This document shows, piece by piece, positions 1 through 4,890 of a DNA stretch of 8,786 nt. The translations under genes were made by a program, and so were the position numbers. The DNA is from BS750m-G4 sp964472195 (GTDB taxonomy: Bacteria; Bacteroidota; Ignavibacteria; Tepidaquicellales; Tepidaquicellaceae), in the NCBI GenBank assembly GCA_964472195.1, contig CAYYJH010000103.1:1-8786 (forward strand), given 5' to 3'. The notes beneath the pieces were generated by a model. That model saw nothing but the letters and a program-made list of their open reading frames with translations. It did not search any database and was not told the origin of the DNA. Within the stretch, counting starts at the first letter, position 1, and the number at the start of each line of letters is the position of its first letter.

Positions 1-161
1 AAAACAAAATGTATAATTATTAATTTTACAACATTATAAAAACATTTTCCGTTCCGTATAATCTCTTCGAGTTTTATATATTGAAGATTGTTTTATAAGA
101 ATGTTAATTTGATTTAGAATTTTAAAATTATGTAAGACAGATTAGTAATCTGTGCAACAAA
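1..161. other. AT-rich non-coding left edge
   Basis: All plus-strand frames close within about 40 bases and no gene is apparent. The stretch lies downstream of the leftward DUF1361 gene. Its one notable element is a perfect palindrome at 137-153 (ACAGATTA-G-TAATCTGT), 8 bases after the DUF1361 stop codon. As RNA it could form a 5-6 bp hairpin. No T-tract follows it on the minus strand, so it is a poor intrinsic terminator; it could equally be a protein-binding site or chance. Confidence 0.5.
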
Positions 162-863
162 TTAAATAGCAATTTTATCTTTCGAATTCCCTGATTTTTT
201 TGTCATAATTTTAAAGACTAGATAGACTAAAGTCAGAAGAGTAAAAAATAATACAGTTACACCATATGTTCTTGGATGAGCAACCGGGTTAATGATTCTA
301 ATAACCATATCTTTGAATAAAGCTATGGGATTCGTTATTATATCCCAGCTGTTCCATCTTTGAAACCTGCCAAGGTAAATTCCAAAACTTCCTAAAAATA
401 ATGCAACAAATGAGAAAATCCATCCTTTTACAAGAGAGTACCTTCTTTCAATAAAGTTTTGAATATAGCTAAGGGATATTAATCCCAACATTAAACCGTT
501 TGCAACGAAGGAAAGAAACACCACAAGGTCAAACCAGAACGGTACCCCGTCAATTTGTTTTAAATGGAATAGGTCTGTTAAAATATAAGGGGCGTTCGGG
601 AAAAACAATAACCATATGAATATGACGCATGCAATCGATACGTTTCTCTTTATATACTTTTCTTTTATCACAAGTATTAAACTCAAAAAATAGGGGATCC
701 ACGCTAAGAATAAGTTCCATACGAAAAACAAATATGATGTCGAGTGAGAATAAAATATTCTGAATATGAGCAGGGAAATGCTGAATAGTGAAAATATGTT
801 TAATATAGTAAACGTTCCGATCTTAGTTTTGTCAATTTGAAAACTAAGGATGTTCTTTAGCAT
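162..863 (-). CDS. DUF1361 family multi-pass membrane protein
   Basis: This 233-residue integral membrane protein of unknown function matches the DUF1361 family by motif recall. Hydrophobic segments lie at about residues 17-36, 45-66, 75-93, 110-136, 147-165 and 200-218, giving roughly six helices and a short basic tail. The family signature is the stretch around residues 88-101, with FPNAPYILTDLFHL at the end of helix 3. A second conserved-looking patch is GRFQRWNSWD at 165-174. The ATG at 861-863 is the natural start and no Shine-Dalgarno is seen; an A/T hairpin (867-894) sits immediately upstream. The gene follows the cupin gene on the same strand with a 114-base gap, so it may be co-transcribed or have its own promoter near 914-941. 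No reaction or partner can be deduced. The family assignment is confident and the function unknown. Confidence 0.9.
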   Translation of the reverse strand: MLKNILSFQIDKTKIGTFTILNIFSLFSISLLIFRIFYSHSTSYLFFVWNLFLAWIPYFLSLILVIKEKYIKRNVSIACVIFIWLLFFPNAPYILTDLFHLKQIDGVPFWFDLVVFLSFVANGLMLGLISLSYIQNFIERRYSLVKGWIFSFVALFLGSFGIYLGRFQRWNSWDIITNPIALFKDMVIRIINPVAHPRTYGVTVLFFTLLTLVYLVFKIMTKKSGNSKDKIAI

Positions 864-866
864 GGT

Positions 867-894
867 TTACTTTTTTATTTAGTAAAAAAAGTAA
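867..894. repeat. A/T inverted repeat just upstream of the DUF1361 start
   Basis: TTACTTTTTT (867-876) and AAAAAAGTAA (885-894) are perfect 10-base complements around an 8-base spacer. The repeat ends 3 bases before the DUF1361 ATG. In the transcript it could cover the translation start region. It lacks a T-run on the exit side for minus-strand transcripts, so it is not a good terminator for the cupin message. Long A and T runs make chance formation fairly likely. Confidence 0.45.
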
Positions 895-913
895 TTATTT
901 CAGTTTCATAGGC

Positions 914-941
914 ATATTAAATTTTGTTTTTTGAGTGTAAA
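914..941 (-). promoter_or_regulatory. Possible promoter for the DUF1361 gene
   Basis: On the minus strand TTTACA (936-941, 5 of 6 matches to TTGACA) is followed after 16 bases by TAATAT (914-919, 4 of 6 matches to TATAAT). A start site would fall near 907, about 45 bases before the ATG. The DNA is very AT-rich, so such matches arise easily. Confidence 0.25.
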
Positions 942-977
942 TAATTTATTTGAAAATCATTTTTTAATTTTCAATTT

Positions 978-1307
978 TCAAGTCTGATTGATATAGTCTT
1001 TTCTAACAGGAGAAAAAACTTCTATGGCAATTGAATCCTCAAGTATTTCTGCTTTGTGCTCAACGTTACCGGGTATATACCAGCTGTCTCCTGGGAATGC
1101 AATAAAAGATTCATTTTCTATGAATAGTTTCATTTTTCCAGAGACCAGATATCCTGTTTGATCTTGGGGATGGCAGTGTACGGGTATCACGCTTCCCTTC
1201 TTTAGTAAAAATTCTGTCATCAGCATTTTATCTCCGTGCAGCAAAGGTTTAAACTGTATACCTTCCAAAGGATTTTTATAGTCTTTAAATTCTTTTTTGT
1301 AAAACAT
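978..1307 (-). CDS. Small single-domain cupin (cupin_2) protein
   Basis: This 109-residue protein is one compact cupin beta-barrel, usual for stand-alone cupin_2 proteins. Motif 1 reads HCHPQDQTGY with histidines 44 and 46 and Tyr53. The position normally held by the metal-binding Glu carries Asp49 (or Gln50). Motif 2 is GDSWYIPGNVEH at residues 73-84, supplying the final ligand His84. A divalent metal site is therefore likely, with one substituted ligand. Single-domain cupins are functionally diverse (isomerases, dioxygenases, small-ligand sensors, detoxifiers) and nothing here chooses among them. It has no signal peptide and should be cytoplasmic. The start is the ATG at 1305-1307 without a Shine-Dalgarno; a sigma70-like promoter lies about 30 bases upstream. 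The DUF1361 gene follows 114 bases downstream on the same strand. Confidence 0.88.
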   Translation of the reverse strand: MFYKKEFKDYKNPLEGIQFKPLLHGDKMLMTEFLLKKGSVIPVHCHPQDQTGYLVSGKMKLFIENESFIAFPGDSWYIPGNVEHKAEILEDSIAIEVFSPVRKDYINQT

Positions 1308-1338
1308 ATTTAAAATGTATTGATGATATTAATTATTC

Positions 1339-1367
1339 AAAATATTTAAGGAATTGCATTCTCTCAA
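1339..1367 (-). promoter_or_regulatory. Candidate promoter of the cupin gene
   Basis: TTGAGA (1362-1367, 5 of 6 to TTGACA) and TATTTT (1339-1344, 4 of 6 to TATAAT) are separated by exactly 17 bases on the minus strand. Transcription would begin near 1332 and give a leader of about 25 bases before the ATG at 1307. This is among the better-placed promoter matches in the window, but the evidence is sequence similarity only. Confidence 0.35.
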
Positions 1368-1372
1368 TAATT

Positions 1373-1428
1373 AAAGGAGGACTGTTATGAAACTCAGTAT
1401 TTGTTTTTGTAAATTTATATATTTTTAA
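1373..1428 (+). CDS. Possible 13-codon micro-ORF with near-perfect Shine-Dalgarno
   Basis: AAAGGAGG at 1373-1380 is followed after 6 bases by an ATG (1387) that opens a 13-codon frame, MKLSICFCKFIYF, ending in TAA at 1426-1428. It is the only strong Shine-Dalgarno in the window; all recognised genes lack one. The peptide is short, with two cysteines and several aromatic residues. The next plus-strand gene begins 560 bases further on, too far for a classical leader peptide. It may be chance, a relic, or a tiny translated peptide. Confidence 0.2.
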
Positions 1429-1539
1429 TATGTATAAAAATGAAGAACTATTCTTATGAAATATGGAAATTACAACAAAAATATTTTGCAAAATTATTTA
1501 ACCTGCATTACATTTTTACGTAACTTATATTTACACAAT

Positions 1540-1586
1540 AAAAACACCTGTCTGATAACCCGGTTTTTTAATCGGACATCAGCAGG
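1540..1586 (-). terminator. Terminator-like hairpin on the minus strand, distal of two
   Basis: On the minus strand, CCTGCTGAT (1586-1578) pairs with ATCAG (1556-1552) and CAGG (1550-1547). This gives 9 bp with a single bulged base and a 21-base loop, followed by TGTTTTTATT (1546-1537). A competing pairing also exists: GTCCGAT (1577-1571) with GTCTGAT on the plus strand at 1550-1556, 7 bp including one wobble. It lies about 65-110 bases past the stop of the 35-codon ORF and about 230 bases before the cupin start. It could terminate the former or act in a leader of the latter. Confidence 0.45.
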
Positions 1587-1602
1587 CGTAGAGAGTTAAT
1601 AC

Positions 1603-1633
1603 AAAAACGCTGAATGAAAATGAACATACAGCG
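1603..1633 (-). terminator. Terminator-like hairpin on the minus strand, proximal
   Basis: Minus-strand CGCTG (1633-1629) pairs with CAGCG (1612-1608) around a 16-base loop and is followed directly by TTTTT (1607-1603). With one bulged C the stem can extend by three A-T pairs. It starts 20 bases after the stop codon of the 35-codon minus-strand ORF, the expected place for an intrinsic terminator. The stem is short and the loop long, so strength would be modest. Confidence 0.4.
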
Positions 1634-1652
1634 GTTTATAGCAGGAATATCT

Positions 1653-1760
1653 TTATCGCATTATGAGTGTAAAATATGTAAATAACAAAATCATTACTGA
1701 AAATGCTAAGAATATTAAAGATTCGTGGTTTACTACTTTTATTGATGTTTTTTTATTCAT
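1653..1760 (-). CDS. Candidate small single-helix membrane protein (35 aa)
   Basis: The frame runs from ATG (1758-1760) to TAA (1653-1655) and encodes 35 residues. The N-terminus is polar and basic (MNKKTSIKVVNHES). Residues 15-34 form an uninterrupted 20-residue hydrophobic helix beginning LIFLAFSV, and the protein ends in Arg35. That is the architecture of small single-pass membrane proteins, such as accessory subunits of transporters or oxidases or type I toxin-like peptides. I recognise no family. Supporting context is a sigma70-like promoter 28-56 bases upstream (1788-1816) and two terminator-like hairpins downstream on the same strand. An AAGAG lies only 2-3 bases before the ATG, too close for a good Shine-Dalgarno. 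Against it, AT-rich DNA produces hydrophobic short ORFs by chance. Conservation in relatives would decide. Confidence 0.4.
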   Translation of the reverse strand: MNKKTSIKVVNHESLIFLAFSVMILLFTYFTLIMR

Positions 1761-1787
1761 TTCTCTTAATTTGGTTTAAAAAAGAAA

Positions 1788-1816
1788 CTTGTAAGACTTT
1801 GTATTACAAAACTCAA
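1788..1816 (-). promoter_or_regulatory. Candidate promoter of the 35-codon ORF, with palindrome in the spacer
   Basis: On the minus strand TTGAGT (1811-1816) and TACAAG (1788-1793), each 4 of 6 to consensus, are 17 bases apart. The start site would lie near 1781, about 20 bases before the ORF's ATG at 1760. The spacer is almost filled by the perfect palindrome TTTGTA-T-TACAAA (1798-1810). The same DNA also contains TTGTAA-N9-TTACAA (1789-1809). A regulator bound here would overlap RNA polymerase. Confidence 0.3.
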
Positions 1817-1920
1817 TTAGTGTGCCAGAATTTTTAATTGATTTTCATACAATATGGGGCATTTATTTGTTAGAGTAAATTTATATGATAGCCTACATAC
1901 TATTAAATATAGTGCTTATG

Positions 1921-1962
1921 TTTTGTAATTCTATAAACATTTACAAAAGGTATAGCGTATAC
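1921..1962. promoter_or_regulatory. Inverted repeats upstream of the lipoprotein gene (possible operator)
   Basis: TTTTGTAA (1921-1928) and TTACAAAA (1941-1948) are perfect complements separated by 12 bases. Two bases further is a second palindrome, GTATA-GCG-TATAC (1950-1962), 25 bases before the TTG start at 1988. The TTGTAA half-site is shared with the repeat at 1789-1809. No regulator is encoded nearby, so this is a pattern observation with a plausible but unproven operator role. Confidence 0.3.
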
Positions 1963-1987
1963 ACAAAAAGTTAAATAAGTTAAAACA

Positions 1988-2566
1988 TTGAGGCGTTTCT
2001 ATTTATTGTTATTTTTGATATTGATTCCATTGTATTTCAATTGTGATTATGGAACTGTAGATTTAAGGAGGGAGCTTAATTTAAATTTTGAAGTGTCCCG
2101 TCCGAACAATACACCGGAATACTGGTCTTCTTATAATCAAAGTTATGATATTCAGCTGGATGATAGAGTGTTTTATAAAGGGAAAAAGAGCCTTAGATTA
2201 AAGCATTTAAACGATACTATCGATGGATTATCGAGAATTTATATACCATTTTATGTGTTGAACGGTAAAGAATTAAAAGTTACGGGTTTTATTAAAACCG
2301 AGAATGTAAAAAAAGGTTATGCAGGTTTCAGAATAAATATATTTGATGCTAAAGTGAAGAATGAGGAAGTTAACATGAAAGAAAATGGGGTTACAGGAAC
2401 AACTGACTGGACAGAATATTCTCTTGAAACTTTTGTAAGTGATTCAGCAAGGTCTGTTTCGATTGGAGTGGAATTAACTGGTGAAGGTACTGCGTGGTTT
2501 GACGGACTGCAATTGTATATAGATGGTGATAAAGTAAAAGAGGAAGAACCGCCAGCAGATGAATAA
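1988..2566 (+). CDS. Lipoprotein with a CBM/galactose-binding-like beta-sandwich
   Basis: This 192-residue exported protein begins with a basic MRRF, a hydrophobic stretch (residues 4-17) and Cys19 in a lipobox-like LYFNC. The lipobox is loose by E. coli standards but common in Bacteroidota-type lipoproteins. From about residue 31 to 180 it looks like a jelly-roll carbohydrate-binding (CBM_4_9 / galactose-binding-like) domain. Features are NLNFEV at the start, the GKKSLRLK strand (65-72), a LKVTGFIKTENV strand, TTDWTEYSLETF (138-149) and the closing GTAWFDGLQLYIDG (167-180). The tail is acidic and proline-containing (EEEPPADE). No catalytic domain is present, so a ligand-binding or structural role is inferred; similar domains often sit beside peptidases or esterases. 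The start is TTG at 1988 because the frame closes 10 bases upstream (TAA 1976-1978) with no ATG. Confidence 0.75.
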   Translation: MRRFYLLLFLILIPLYFNCDYGTVDLRRELNLNFEVSRPNNTPEYWSSYNQSYDIQLDDRVFYKGKKSLRLKHLNDTIDGLSRIYIPFYVLNGKELKVTGFIKTENVKKGYAGFRINIFDAKVKNEEVNMKENGVTGTTDWTEYSLETFVSDSARSVSIGVELTGEGTAWFDGLQLYIDGDKVKEEEPPADE

Positions 2567-2598
2567 GAAACTATTAATGAATTTAAACGTTTATTGTA

Positions 2599-2627
2599 TT
2601 AACAATTAGTTTTATTTCCAATAGTAT
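2599..2627 (+). promoter_or_regulatory. Possible promoter of the thioredoxin-fold gene
   Basis: TTAACA (2599-2604, 5 of 6) and TAGTAT (2622-2627, 4 of 6) are 17 bases apart, giving a predicted start near 2634 and a leader of about 42 bases. No terminator is visible between the preceding gene's stop (2566) and here, so read-through from the lipoprotein gene is also possible. Confidence 0.25.
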
Positions 2628-2675
2628 TTAAATATAAAGATTCATATTTTAAAGTTATAAAATAAATAAATAATA

Positions 2676-3767
2676 ATGAAAACAACAAAAATCTTTTCAA
2701 TTGTAATTTTAACATTAGTGTTTTTAAAGTTTGCATCCGCACAGGGGCTTAAAGAAGTCACAAGTGGTGGTATGCAATTTGAAACGGGAACCTGGGCAGA
2801 TGTTTTAGCTACAGCGAAGGAACAAAATAAGCCAATTATTGTGGATGCTTTTACCGATTGGTGCGGACCATGTAAGTGGATGTCTGCAAATGTCTTCCCC
2901 TCTGAAGAAGCTGGTGAGTTTTATAATGAGAATTTTATAAGTTACAAGCTTGATATGGAAAAGGGTGAAGGAGTTGACTTTGCAAAGAAATACGAGGTGA
3001 GGAGTTATCCATCGTACCTCTTTTTTAATTCCGACGGTGAATTAATTCACAGGAGCGGTGGCTCTAAACCAATTGAAGCGTTCATACAAGATGGGAAAAA
3101 CGCTCTCGATCCCAACAAAGCTTTATATTCTTTAAAAGCAAAGTATGATAGTGGTGAAATAGATGCAGTTTTATTGTACGAATATTCTTTTGCTTTATAC
3201 AATGCCAACATGAAAAACACACAGGAAATTGCTAAAGAATATCTCGAAACACAGGCTGATGAAGATTTACTCTCTGAAAAGAATTGGGAATTTATTAACA
3301 AATTAGTGTATGATATTACTTCACCCGCTTTCAAATATTTAGAAGCAAATAGTGAAAAGTTTGCAGATAAATACGGTACTTATGAAGTTTACAAGAAGAT
3401 CGGATTGGCAAAAATGAATTATTACATGGCTAAGAAAGACTGGGATTCATACTCAAAAGTTGCAGTTGATATTCTCGATAACAACAAGATTGACGATTCA
3501 GGATTTCTGAATCAGGTTGCATGGACATTCTATGAAAACGTTGATGATTTAGCGTTACTCGAGAAAGCCGCTAACTGGGCGAAAATGTCAATAGAGCTTG
3601 AAGAAAATTACTATAATACTGATACTTATGCAGCCCTTCTCTATAAATTAGGTAAATATGATGAAGCATTGAAAGCTGCAGAATATGCAATCCAAGTCGC
3701 TAAGAAAACAGATATGGATTATAGCGGAACAGAACAATTGATCGAAATGATAAAAGAGAAAAAATAA
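2676..3767 (+). CDS. Exported thioredoxin-fold protein with TPR-like C-terminal half
   Basis: The 363-residue protein has a cleavable signal peptide (basic MKTTK, hydrophobic 6-20, likely cut after ASA at 20-22) and should act in the periplasm or at the cell surface. Residues about 34-145 are a thioredoxin_7-like domain. It has the redox motif WCGPCK at 62-67 (Cys63, Cys66), FxSYKLDMEK after it, and the cis-proline loop SYPSY (Pro112) before a FFNSDGELIHR strand. Both cysteines and the cis-proline are intact, so dithiol-disulfide activity is expected. Residues about 165-345 are helical, with TPR-like pairs; the clearest is YAALLYKLGKYDEALKAAEYAI. This half probably binds partner proteins. The usual thioredoxin is about 105 residues, so the C-terminal 200 residues are an added module. 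The ATG at 2676 has no Shine-Dalgarno. The gene ends before a strong terminator. Confidence 0.9.
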   Translation: MKTTKIFSIVILTLVFLKFASAQGLKEVTSGGMQFETGTWADVLATAKEQNKPIIVDAFTDWCGPCKWMSANVFPSEEAGEFYNENFISYKLDMEKGEGVDFAKKYEVRSYPSYLFFNSDGELIHRSGGSKPIEAFIQDGKNALDPNKALYSLKAKYDSGEIDAVLLYEYSFALYNANMKNTQEIAKEYLETQADEDLLSEKNWEFINKLVYDITSPAFKYLEANSEKFADKYGTYEVYKKIGLAKMNYYMAKKDWDSYSKVAVDILDNNKIDDSGFLNQVAWTFYENVDDLALLEKAANWAKMSIELEENYYNTDTYAALLYKLGKYDEALKAAEYAIQVAKKTDMDYSGTEQLIEMIKEKK

Positions 3768-3811
3768 ACTTTGGTATAAATTTAAGTTACTAATCCCACT
3801 AAAGGCGAGTT

Positions 3812-3853
3812 AACCTCCTCACAGAAGTTTCATAACTGTGAAGAGGTTTTTTT
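3812..3853 (+). terminator. Strong intrinsic terminator after the thioredoxin-fold gene
   Basis: AACCTCCTCACAG (3812-3824) pairs with CTGTGAAGAGGTT (3836-3848) in a 13-position stem with one C/A mismatch and an 11-base loop. The T-run extends from 3847 to 3853. It lies 45 bases past the stop codon at 3767. The arms also begin with A's, but the minus-strand exit lacks a T-run, so it acts mainly rightward. Confidence 0.9.
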
Positions 3854-4129
3854 ATTTGTTTTCCTGAAAAAGTTTTGTTTTGTTGATAAAGTTCTAATTG
3901 CTTTCTTGATTATTGTTTACATATATTTTAGTTGAATTCCGTTTCTAAATACTTTATTTTTGACTACGTATATTTATTTCATTACACTCGCTTAAACATT
4001 TAGAAAATTAAAAGGAATCCGATAATATTTTCCAATCCTATACTTTCATAAGTAATTGCTTTAAATTAATTCATAAGATAATAAGAAGTTGTTTTACAAA
4101 CATTTTTTTTAACTAAATAATATCACACC
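3854..4129. other. AT-rich spacer upstream of the LppM-like gene
   Basis: This 276-base stretch contains no ATG on the plus strand, and its minus-strand ATGs open frames of at most about 10 codons. Its only candidate signals are the promoter match at 3932-3962 and a weaker TTGCTT-N15-GATAAT (4056-4082), whose spacing is short. Confidence 0.6.
3932..3962 (+). promoter_or_regulatory. Bacteroidota-type promoter match upstream of the LppM-like gene
   Basis: TTG (3932-3934) is followed after 20 bases by TATTTTTG (3955-3962), matching the Bacteroidota primary-sigma pattern TTG-N19ish-TAnnTTTG. The start site would be near 3969, leaving a leader of about 160 bases. T-rich DNA makes such matches frequent, and no other gene in the window shows this pattern clearly. 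Confidence 0.3.
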
Positions 4130-4807
4130 ATGAAAAATTTTAACTTCCCATTAAAGCTTTTTGCTGCAACATTAGTATTGGCATTCGCCGTTTATTTATC
4201 AGGTTGTGTTAATGTTGACCAGAAGACGAAAGTCAACAATGATGGTTCGGGTGAGATCACTTTGCATTACTGGACAAAAATGTCTAATGTGAAATCCAGT
4301 GACGATCTCGGTGGTTTTGCATTTACAAAAGATAAAGCTAACTCAAATTATTCTTCAAACAACACTGAGGTTAAAAACGTGAAAGTTGAGGAAGATTTAG
4401 AAGATTCAACAAAGCACGTTACAGTTGAGATGACATTTAAAGATTTGAATAAACTTTCCGCTGCAAAAGGTTTCGAAAAAATAAAAGCTTCCTGGAAAGA
4501 AGGCGATGATGGAATGGACTTTTCATATACATTATTACAGGACACATCAAGTGCAAAGAATATGGGAGCAAGTGATACTAAACTGGACTATGAATTTGAA
4601 TTTGAAGATGAGGTAGTTTCAACAAATGGCAGAAAAGATGGTAATAAGGTTGTTTGGAATAAAACCTTAGCAGATTTGAAAGAAGATATTGAAATGACAG
4701 CAACGGTTAAAGGCAAGAAAAAAGGTTGTGGATTATTCGGGATTGAATTACCATTAGTTGTATTTGCAGGTGTTATTTTCTTAGTGAACAGGAAAAGAAA
4801 GAAATAA
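4130..4807 (+). CDS. LppM-like lipoprotein with C-terminal membrane anchor
   Basis: This is a 225-residue secreted protein. Residues 8-22 are hydrophobic and end in the lipobox LSGC, predicting lipidation of Cys26. The mature start CVNVDQKTKVNNDGSGEITL resembles LppM-domain (DUF3153-type) proteins, which begin with this cysteine and a strand containing D-G-S-G. The middle (residues 30-195) is hydrophilic, lysine- and acid-rich and apparently mostly beta. Near the end comes KGKKKGCG (Cys200), then a hydrophobic segment at about 201-219 and a basic tail RKRKK. A lipid anchor followed by a C-terminal helix matches LppM topology. The Cys-Gly, helix and basic-tail order also resembles C-terminal sorting tags (MYXO- or Synergist-CTERM style). 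The ATG at 4130 has no Shine-Dalgarno. The gene stands alone, followed by a terminator. The family call is moderate and the function unknown. Confidence 0.75.
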   Translation: MKNFNFPLKLFAATLVLAFAVYLSGCVNVDQKTKVNNDGSGEITLHYWTKMSNVKSSDDLGGFAFTKDKANSNYSSNNTEVKNVKVEEDLEDSTKHVTVEMTFKDLNKLSAAKGFEKIKASWKEGDDGMDFSYTLLQDTSSAKNMGASDTKLDYEFEFEDEVVSTNGRKDGNKVVWNKTLADLKEDIEMTATVKGKKKGCGLFGIELPLVVFAGVIFLVNRKRKK

Positions 4808-4850
4808 GAACAATCAGCTTAGGTTTTAGTTTTTCATAAACAAAATTGGG

Positions 4851-4890
4851 AACCCTTCGTTCATTTTATGAGTGAAGGGTTTTCTATTTT
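4851..4890 (+). terminator. Intrinsic terminator between convergent genes
   Basis: AACCCTTCGTTCAT (4851-4864) pairs along its full length with ATGAGTGAAGGGTT (4868-4881), 14 bp including two G-U wobbles, around a TTT loop. A T-rich run follows (4880-4890). It lies 43 bases after the LppM-like stop codon. It ends against the stop codon (4884-4886) of the convergent phosphatase gene, so its T-run overlaps that gene's last codons. On the minus strand the hairpin is followed by CCCAATTTT, so leftward termination would be weaker. Confidence 0.88.

Larger units (their letters stand above)
1308..1987. other. 680-base intergenic region with no large gene
   Basis: No ORF over 60 codons is present. 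From left to right it holds: the candidate cupin promoter; a strong Shine-Dalgarno followed by a 13-codon plus-strand ORF (1373-1428); a 27-codon plus-strand ORF at 1440-1523 without other support; two minus-strand terminator-like hairpins (1540-1586, 1603-1633), which are locally more GC-rich than the surroundings; a 35-codon minus-strand ORF with a membrane helix (1653-1760); its candidate promoter (1788-1816); and inverted repeats of TTGTAA before the lipoprotein gene. The GC-richer patch at about 1545-1660 could also be the remnant of a lost element. Confidence 0.6.

Noticed and set aside
137..153. Perfect palindrome after the DUF1361 gene as a terminator
   Set aside because: The stem is AT-rich and short, and no T-run follows on the minus strand.
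1440..1523. 27-codon plus-strand ORF starting MKNYSYEIWK
   Set aside because: No Shine-Dalgarno, promoter, helix or family signal; a frame of this length is expected by chance here.
1540..1660. Intact insertion sequence or transposon end
   Set aside because: The GC-richer hairpin patch looked like a terminal repeat, but no transposase frame, matching second end or target duplication is present.
3047..3334. 95-codon minus-strand ORF
   Set aside because: It lies wholly inside the thioredoxin-fold gene, antisense, with no family resemblance; the plus frame is clearly the coding one.
4348..4545. 65-codon minus-strand ORF
   Set aside because: Antisense shadow of the LppM-like lipoprotein gene; composition mirrors that gene's Lys/Glu codons.
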